Assembly (NCBI RefSeq): GCF_032854445.1
Contig: NC_088306.1
Location: forward strand, 14,751,386-14,815,385
Reading direction: 5' to 3'
From: Liolophura sinensis
Taxonomy: Eukaryota > Mollusca > Polyplacophora > Chitonida > Chitonidae
DNA: 64,000 bases
Every line of letters begins with the position of its first letter. Positions within the stretch are counted from its first letter, which is position 1. The notes beneath the pieces were generated by a model. It was given only the letters and a program-made list of their open reading frames with translations, was not told the origin of the DNA and made no database searches. Both the position numbers and the translations under genes were made by a program. Of the stretch, positions 59,401 to 64,000 are shown piece after piece.

Positions 59401-60096
59401 TTACCTGCCCTTGTCAAATATGTCAGGGCTGTCAGTAAAGCCGTTCGCTTTGAGCATGACCAAAAATCTTGGGCCCACCCGCCCTAGGAAATAGCCTTGA
59501 CTTTGTATTTGTGATACATCAACATATGAAAAGATTATTAACACAAGTGACTGCAAACTTCAGGCCGTGGAGACGTATTTGATGGGTAAATTTTTGTTTC
59601 AAACGACAAACTGCCACAGTAACTGCATTAGGTTTTTAAATTTAGTGCACTCTGACGTTAGTTTGGGGCCATCCTTGGCCGAATAAAATTCTACCAAACC
59701 TAACGTCTAAGCAATCTCGGACCAATCTTGTTGCTGAGCTAGTGTATTCGGTCCTCAAATAAGAACAATGCATCCCAGGATGCAGCTGGGTATAAATAAG
59801 ACTGGGAGGTAATCTTCGTAGGAATCGAATAAAAAACAGTTAAGATATCACTTACCAGCATTGACATAGAATATAGGTGTGGTAATGAAGAATGAATTAT
59901 CCTGCTGCTCTTTCACTTCGGACGATTTTCTTGCAGTTGGGAAAAAAATTATCTGCAGATTAACGCGTTTCCTTTGGCTGTTGTTGTTGTTGTGTATAGA
60001 AGATAAAAAGTGAAAGTCTTTTGTACCGTGAAGCCGCCGATGCAGCTGTTTCAAGATGACACGGCAATTATGACATAAGTTATTGAACGGCATCAT
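44437..60096 (-). CDS. MARS2: Methionyl-tRNA synthetase, mitochondrial (MARS2), complete, 12 exons
   Basis: This class I aminoacyl-tRNA synthetase charges mitochondrial tRNA-Met using ATP. Exons in gene order: 60096-59856, 58282-58167, 57180-57109, 53321-53235, 52902-52774, 52336-52231, 50794-50664, 48285-48176, 47830-47731, 46481-46370, 45682-45491, 44831-44437. Junctions are GT/AG and phases agree, giving 596 residues plus TAG; human MARS2 has 593. The N-terminus (residues 1-65) is basic and lacks a domain, consistent with a mitochondrial presequence; two adjacent Met codons could start it. [12 protein letters not shown] leads into the HIGH signature PHIGHLH (residues 82-88). Then come [82 protein letters not shown] and HSHWTV. 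KMSKS is at residues 364-368 with its Lys on exon 9 and MSKS on exon 10. The last exon carries the helical anticodon-binding region ([20 protein letters not shown]). There is no C-terminal EMAP-II or WHEP extension, which separates it from the cytosolic enzyme. Confidence 0.96.
44917..45115. repeat. Dispersed repeat family C, longest copy
   Basis: Begins TAATTCTTCAACCTTTTGCG and contains TTATTCAAGCCTATTCTGAA and TGCATAAATTGCACTTGAAA. It lies in the last MARS2 intron. Confidence 0.6.
45152..45365 (+). mobile_element. SINE family A, diverged copy without box A
   Basis: Box B GAGTTCAAGTTC, body and tail (GGTGTAAAATACCAATCAAA) are all present with many substitutions. Confidence 0.75.
45959..46121 (+). 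mobile_element. SINE family A, headless, with imperfect target-site duplication
   Basis: Starts at CTAGCCGTACGTGGGAAGGT and keeps body and tail. TTGTGTGAAA (45949-45958) and TTGTATGAAA (46122-46131) flank it with one mismatch. Confidence 0.85.
47279..47322. repeat. (CT)n microsatellite
   Basis: About 42 bp of CT with two interruptions, in a MARS2 intron. Confidence 0.95.
48286..50663. other. Large MARS2 intron
   Basis: 2.4 kb without a recognised exon or classified repeat. Loose AATTCAATTTAGGAAATTCAG repeats occur near 50330-50400. Confidence 0.35.
51112..51315. repeat. Four-copy minisatellite carrying CCAAT boxes
   Basis: Units of about 50-58 bp contain CCTGGGCTT, CTACCTCTCACACCAG and CCAATCAGAATC. 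The pentamer CCAAT appears once per unit in the same orientation. It lies in the MARS2 intron between the exons at 52231 and 50794. Confidence 0.85.
51709..51864 (-). mobile_element. SINE family A, headless, with 9-bp target-site duplication
   Basis: GGGCTTTAT at 51700-51708 and 51865-51873 flanks the element, which ends at CCACTTACAGC with no head. Confidence 0.88.
54470..54738 (-). mobile_element. SINE family A, full length, with 9-bp target-site duplication
   Basis: CCATTTTAT at 54461-54469 and 54739-54747 flanks it. Head, box B complement (GGACTTGAACTC), body and tail are all present. It lies in a MARS2 intron. Confidence 0.93.
55980..56135 (-). mobile_element. SINE family B related copy
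   Basis: (GAGT)n, then GCTTGGGGCTTAACAATTTT and CAGTCGTATGATGACGAAGG, the complement of the family B tail region, followed by GCCTCCTTGTTGCAGGACGG. Confidence 0.65.
56237..56396 (-). mobile_element. SINE family A, headless, with perfect 12-bp target-site duplication
   Basis: GTTATACTCAAT at 56225-56236 and 56397-56408 flanks body and tail only. The insert ends at CCACGTACGACCGGAT with no tRNA head, so it entered in this shortened form. Confidence 0.93.
57206..57416 (+). mobile_element. SINE family A, 5'-truncated at the start of box B, with 11-bp target-site duplication
   Basis: ACAAATATAAA at 57195-57205 and 57417-57427 flanks it. It begins GACCAATGTGGTCGCTGTGA, so box A is missing. It ends 211 bp later in (AAAT)n. 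It is 15 bp upstream of a MARS2 exon on the opposite strand. Confidence 0.92.
58283..59855. other. MARS2 intron 1
   Basis: Holds the inverted-repeat element at 59301-59722. A 92-codon plus-strand frame at 58885-59163 has no splice or domain support and I do not call it. Confidence 0.4.
59301..59722. mobile_element. Inverted-repeat (MITE-like) element in MARS2 intron 1
   Basis: Arms at 59301-59360 and 59663-59722 are imperfect reverse complements of equal length, starting GTCCGAGA and sharing an exact GGCCAAGGATGGCCCCAA core. The 300-bp spacer has no recognisable frame. Confidence 0.6.
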
Positions 60097-60485
60097 TACC
60101 GACTGACATGTTTGAATTCCTTCTTATTCGACCACTCTTGCAAAGAAAGCAGTTGACATAAACATGGCTACACGTTTCTCATGGGCGCAGACATTTTGAA
60201 ATAAAGCATTAAAGTTGTCTCCCCTGTATCAGACAACGTGATTCTGCTGTCGTGGTTAATCCATGTCAAGAGTTTCTTCATAGTTCAACCACCAGCTGGA
60301 CGGTTAGCCATGTGCTTTCGCGAGTATTTACTCACGCTATAAAAGGGAATTTTCGCTTTTTATTACAGAAGCTCTTGGGCCTACAGCTAAATGTACATTA
60401 CAGCATTGTCAGATGTAGGCTTATTTCTGGGCACGTATACACACAAGTTACACATGGTGAACAACAAAATTTGGTGAAGAGAGAG

Positions 60486-60550
<65 letters not shown>
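60486..60550. repeat. Poly-A run followed by (AT)24
   Basis: About 18 A, then about 48 bp of AT, 390 bp upstream of the MARS2 start on the other strand. Confidence 0.95.
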
Positions 60551-60554
<4 letters not shown>

Positions 60555-60794
60555 AAATCTTAGATTTAGTTGACCAATGGTTAGGGTTACGCTAGTCAAA
60601 TCTCGGTAGGACGTTACTGTCTGGACGTCAGTGCCATTGCGCCTTAGAAAGTGCTGTAACACGCGAATTGTAATATTCTCCCTCCCATCCGACGAGCAGC
60701 GCCGACACAGCCGCCATTTATAGCATCGTTCAACAATTCGATCAGTAATAGTGTGAACATTATTCCATCAAATAATACATCATTTCATATATAA

Positions 60795-60847
60795 ACAAAT
60801 CCTTAAGTGCGGAGTAAAACATGCACCAATCAAATAAATAAATAAAT
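60795..60847 (+). mobile_element. SINE family A tail fragment
   Basis: Only TTAAGTGCGGAGTAAAACAT, CACCAATC and (AAAT)n remain. Confidence 0.65.
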
Positions 60848-60959
60848 ATGAACAAACCGTAGGCCTAAGTCTCTAAGCGCAATTTTTGGTGCACCCCAAA
60901 ATCCACAAGATGTGTACATTAATTGTGACAAACTTGCACAGGAACATTAACGTACGTGT

Positions 60960-61316
60960 ACCTTGCATACATCATTTTGAAATCGGGATATCCCGTGATC
61001 AAATACGGGTGGGGTCATACCAAAGACTTTAAAAACGGTACTTGCTGCTGCCCCGCTTGGCTTTCAGAAATGAAAGGTTAGAGCAAGGAATCATGGCTGG
61101 TTGACCAGGTGTCAGTATAATGTGAATGGGTGGTGTGTCATGCCTGGTGTCTTCGTCATGATACTTCACTGTACGGCAGAACTTTGTCGGCATGGATTCG
61201 CCTTACCTGTCGCAAGAAGTCTCAATATATGCACACACACCTAATGACTCCTCGTCGTCATATGACTGAAAAATTGTTAAGTACGAAGTTAAACCCCAAG
61301 CGTACATACATATGGC
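60960..61316 (+). mobile_element. SINE family B, near-complete copy
   Basis: Box-B-like TGATCAAATACGGG, CATACCAAAGACTTTAAAAA, GGTTAGAGCAAGGAATCATG, GTCAGTATAATGTGAATGGG, CATATGACTGAAAAATTGTT and the tail AAGTACGAAGTTAAACCCCA. Confidence 0.8.
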
Positions 61317-61909
61317 AGCCGTGTAGCAGCACCAACTGTTGCACTTGATATTGACGGAAGTCAATTACGGTATATAGCGGGTTGGCATGCTGTTGGTTTT
61401 TTTTTTTTTGTCTTTTTTTCTTCTGTTTTTGACACTCCATATCTCACTAAATTCTGTTCATTAAGAAGCAGTGTCTGTGATAATGAGAAATGACTATAAC
61501 AAGTCGTTCTAAGTGGTGTACTCTTGCTTTTCTATGGCAGGTCACTGTTTCTGTGTAGGCCTAGTTGTACCCATGAAGCAAAGACGCTGCAGCGTAGCAG
61601 GCGGGAATGATGTTGTGTTTTTAGACTGATCGGAATTGACTTATATTGGCGGTCATACTCATTCTTTAAAATTTTAGGTTAGATTTAAAATTAAAAACTT
61701 TCTCTTCCAAAACACATTTTTTTCACTGTGCCATTTTTTTCTCTTAAAAGTTCTTTTCTTCACCGTGTCACTTTTACAGCTCTCTCTATATATAGATTAT
61801 ATGACTATGAATTTTGAATTGAGTTTCATGCCTACAAAATAGATTGTCTTCCCCGCAAAACTGATGTCTGCTTTTCTTTTACATGTTACCAGATTTATGT
61901 ACTCTTGAC

Positions 61910-62180
61910 ATATATTATTTCTTACATACAATCCTTTGGGAACTGGTCATATACATGTAAGTTGTTTCGTAAATGGATCTTGCGATTATCGACTTGGAAC
62001 TTCCCTCCGTGGTTTACGACTGGTATACGAATGTTGGATATAAGCGTCATGTCCGACATTCGTATACGATTCGTAGTCCGTAAAGGGCGCTCCAAGTCTA
62101 TAAACGCAAGATCCATTTCCAAAACAACGTTTAGCACTAGCTCCCAAAGACAAAGGTATGCAAAAAAAATTATACAAATA
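61910..62180. repeat. Long imperfect inverted repeat (foldback), arms about 110-120 bp
   Basis: The left arm (about 61923-62038) and right arm (about 62050-62160) are reverse complements at roughly 75-85 percent by eye. Paired blocks include CTTTGGGA, AAATGGATCTTGCG, GACTTGGA and GTATACGAATGT. The loop near 62044 is about 10 bp, so one transcript could form a single long hairpin. Confidence 0.8.
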
Positions 62181-62549
62181 GGAAATAAAGCCGGTAACAC
62201 ACAAGAGAGAAGCGATCATCAGTTTTCAATGATGCCGGGCAGACGGTTGATATTCCAGGCATGAATTCCATATCAAAGTTCAAATTCGTAGTCTATGAAT
62301 GAGTTCCAGGTCAAATAACAATTAAACAAGGTATCTCAGTCGCGCTTTGATTTCAACTGTTCATAAAGCCGTCATGCAGATATAATGAGCATGGATGCCT
62401 TTACGACCGATAGCCCCAGATTAAGCGGTATTAGATACAGTTCGAAAATGACGAGAGTTACAGACCTTAAGCGAACAGACTGTGATTCAAAAGTAACGGA
62501 AGATTACGTCTTTCCCGTTAATATGTAAGGAGACCGCTTCTGTGACCTA

Positions 62550-62880
62550 TAAACTGTAAGTCCGATGACCCGGGATCAAACCCGGGTTGAGTCATCCCAA
62601 AGACTGTAAATATGGTATTTGTTGCTCTCAACACCGAGAGGTTAGAGCAAGGAAACATGACTGGCTGGTCCGATGTCAGTATAATGTGACTGGGAGGGGT
62701 ATCATGTTTGGCGCATTCGGCTTGATACTTCAGTGGCGGCAGCACTTTGGCGGCATTGACTCGCCTTGCCACAAGAAGACACAGTATGTACACACCTAAT
62801 GTCTCATCGTTGTCATCACTGCATGGATATGACAAATAGTTGTTAAGTATACGACGTAAAACCTCAAGCATACATACTCA
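62550..62880 (+). mobile_element. SINE family B, near-complete copy
   Basis: Box-B-like GGGATCAAACCCGGGT, CATCCCAAAGACTGTAAATA, GGTTAGAGCAAGGAAACATG, GTCAGTATAATGTGACTGGG and a tail AAGTATACGACGTAAAACCT that is partly like family A. Confidence 0.8.
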
Positions 62881-63302
62881 CGAATGTCGGACTTGATGCT
62901 TCTATCAGCCGTCTGTGTTGAGTTATCTTTACTCTGTGCTTGAAAACTCTCGTTCCGTATCGTTATTGTATAACCTAAAGGCTATATACACTAATACAAT
63001 ACTTTTCAGAGTAATGATCTTTCAAGCAATTCTTCGGACACCCTGTAAAATGTATATAAAGGATGCAGAAGTGGCATGAGATTCATGCATGCTGTACCGG
63101 GTATCCACCACAGTGAACTCCAGTAAAAAAATTGCGTTACACGACAAAGCAAGTCCAATGCCAGATTACATTCCGTTCATATAACGGATTAATCTGTTCC
63201 TAATTTCCGATTATTTCTTTGGCAGGGATATATTAATTCCTTACCAGGTACGTATTAAATCGTTAGATCGACGAAAATGTAATCCGTCATCCCCCATGCG
63301 GG

Positions 63303-63583
63303 GAACAAGATTTATTTATTTATATATTTGATTGGTGTTTTACGCCGTACTCAAGAATATTTCACTTATACGACGGCGGCTAGCATTAAGGTGGGAAGAG
63401 ACCGGGCAGATCCCGGGGGAAACCCACGACCATCCGCAGGTTACTGTCAGACCTTTCCACGTACGGCCGCAGAGGAAGCCAGCATAAGCTGGACTTGAAC
63501 CCACGGCGACCTCATTGGTGAGAGACTCCTAGGTCATTACGCTGCGCTAGCGCGCTAACCAACTGAGCCATGGAGGACCCCGT
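63303..63583 (-). mobile_element. SINE family A, full length, with perfect 12-bp target-site duplication
   Basis: GAACAAGATTTA recurs at 63303-63314 and 63584-63595. The minus strand opens GGTCCTCCATGGCTCAGTTG (box A), with box B intact. It is probably one of the younger copies. Confidence 0.95.
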
Positions 63584-63607
63584 GAACAAGATTTAATGCG
63601 AGATCTT

Positions 63608-63776
63608 TCTGTAGGAATAGGCAAATGACATTGGCACATATGTATGTAATCCCTATGGCCGAGGTAATTGAGGTGATTGAGCCACCAATCATGTCCTTTA
63701 TAGGAAAGGATAGCCTGAGAACAGAAGGACTTGTGTTGACCATACTGGACGGAGCATTGTTATCTGATTGGTAAAA
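63608..63776 (+). CDS. Possible exon at window edge, unknown product
   Basis: A plus-strand frame (MAEVIEVIEPPIMSFIGKDS, then LRTEGLVLTILDGALLSDW) is preceded by a pyrimidine-rich AG (CTTTCTGTAG) and followed by a GTAAAA donor. The opposite strand is also open (76 codons). Neither is recognised, and the evidence is thin. Confidence 0.2.
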
Positions 63777-64000
63777 TTCCTTCATGTCTTAAAATGTTTT
63801 GTGAACCTGTAGAAAAAAAAGGACAAAAATTAGTAATTCAAAGCCATTGTTTACTTTCTGTATTGTTGGACAGAATTCTGAAGAAGTTTTCACACAACAC
63901 TAAGGCCTTCAGAAAAAGAAAAAGCATGCACTGATGTATTCCATTGTCCTTCGAAACGATGGTTACAATTTTGTATATAGTAGATGTCAGTCTACATACA

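Overview
This is nuclear DNA from an animal, most likely a mollusc. The coding sequence is broken into short exons with canonical GT/AG introns, the gaps are AT-rich, and the window is crowded with a tRNA-derived SINE whose tail reads GTACGGCGTAAAACACCAAT, a tail I associate with mollusc genomes. I cannot fix the species. Nothing bacterial, viral or plasmid-like is present, and there is no CRISPR array.

Four gene models cover most of the window. COG3 (Golgi tethering complex) runs on the minus strand from 26.4 kb down to 1.5 kb in 21 coding exons, which join in frame to 838 residues. PARL (mitochondrial rhomboid protease) runs on the plus strand from 29.0 to 37.8 kb in 9 exons (375 residues). 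A single-exon plus-strand gene at 39.6-41.2 kb encodes a 512-residue Ser/Thr-rich protein with a membrane anchor or signal peptide and 20 N-glycosylation sequons; I recognise no family. MARS2 (mitochondrial methionyl-tRNA synthetase) runs on the minus strand from 60.1 to 44.4 kb in 12 exons (596 residues). COG3 and PARL are divergent, about 2.6 kb apart. PARL and MARS2 are both mitochondrial, but nothing in the sequence shows joint regulation.

The rest is repeats. There are about 25 copies or fragments of SINE family A, several with clear target-site duplications and many cut at the same internal point. A second SINE-like family (B) has the tail GTTAAGTRCGACGTTAAACC. There are MITE-like elements with terminal inverted repeats at 13.2, 20.1 and 59.3 kb, a long imperfect hairpin at 61.9 kb, and a decayed LINE reverse transcriptase at 27.2 kb. 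Minisatellites have periods of 9, 16, 17, 19, 21, 22/26, 30, 45, about 55 and 63 bp. A diverged tandem duplication lies at 17.5-19.0 kb. Several minisatellites have periods divisible by three and so form long open frames on both strands that are not genes.

The items most worth following up are the sequon-rich orphan gene, the recurrent SINE truncation point, the PARL stop codon that forms the first unit of a 17-bp tandem array, and the duplication with a SINE in only one copy. I found no clear new multi-gene system. All gene names rest on recognising protein motifs by eye; exon borders were read from splice consensus and checked for phase, not confirmed with transcripts.
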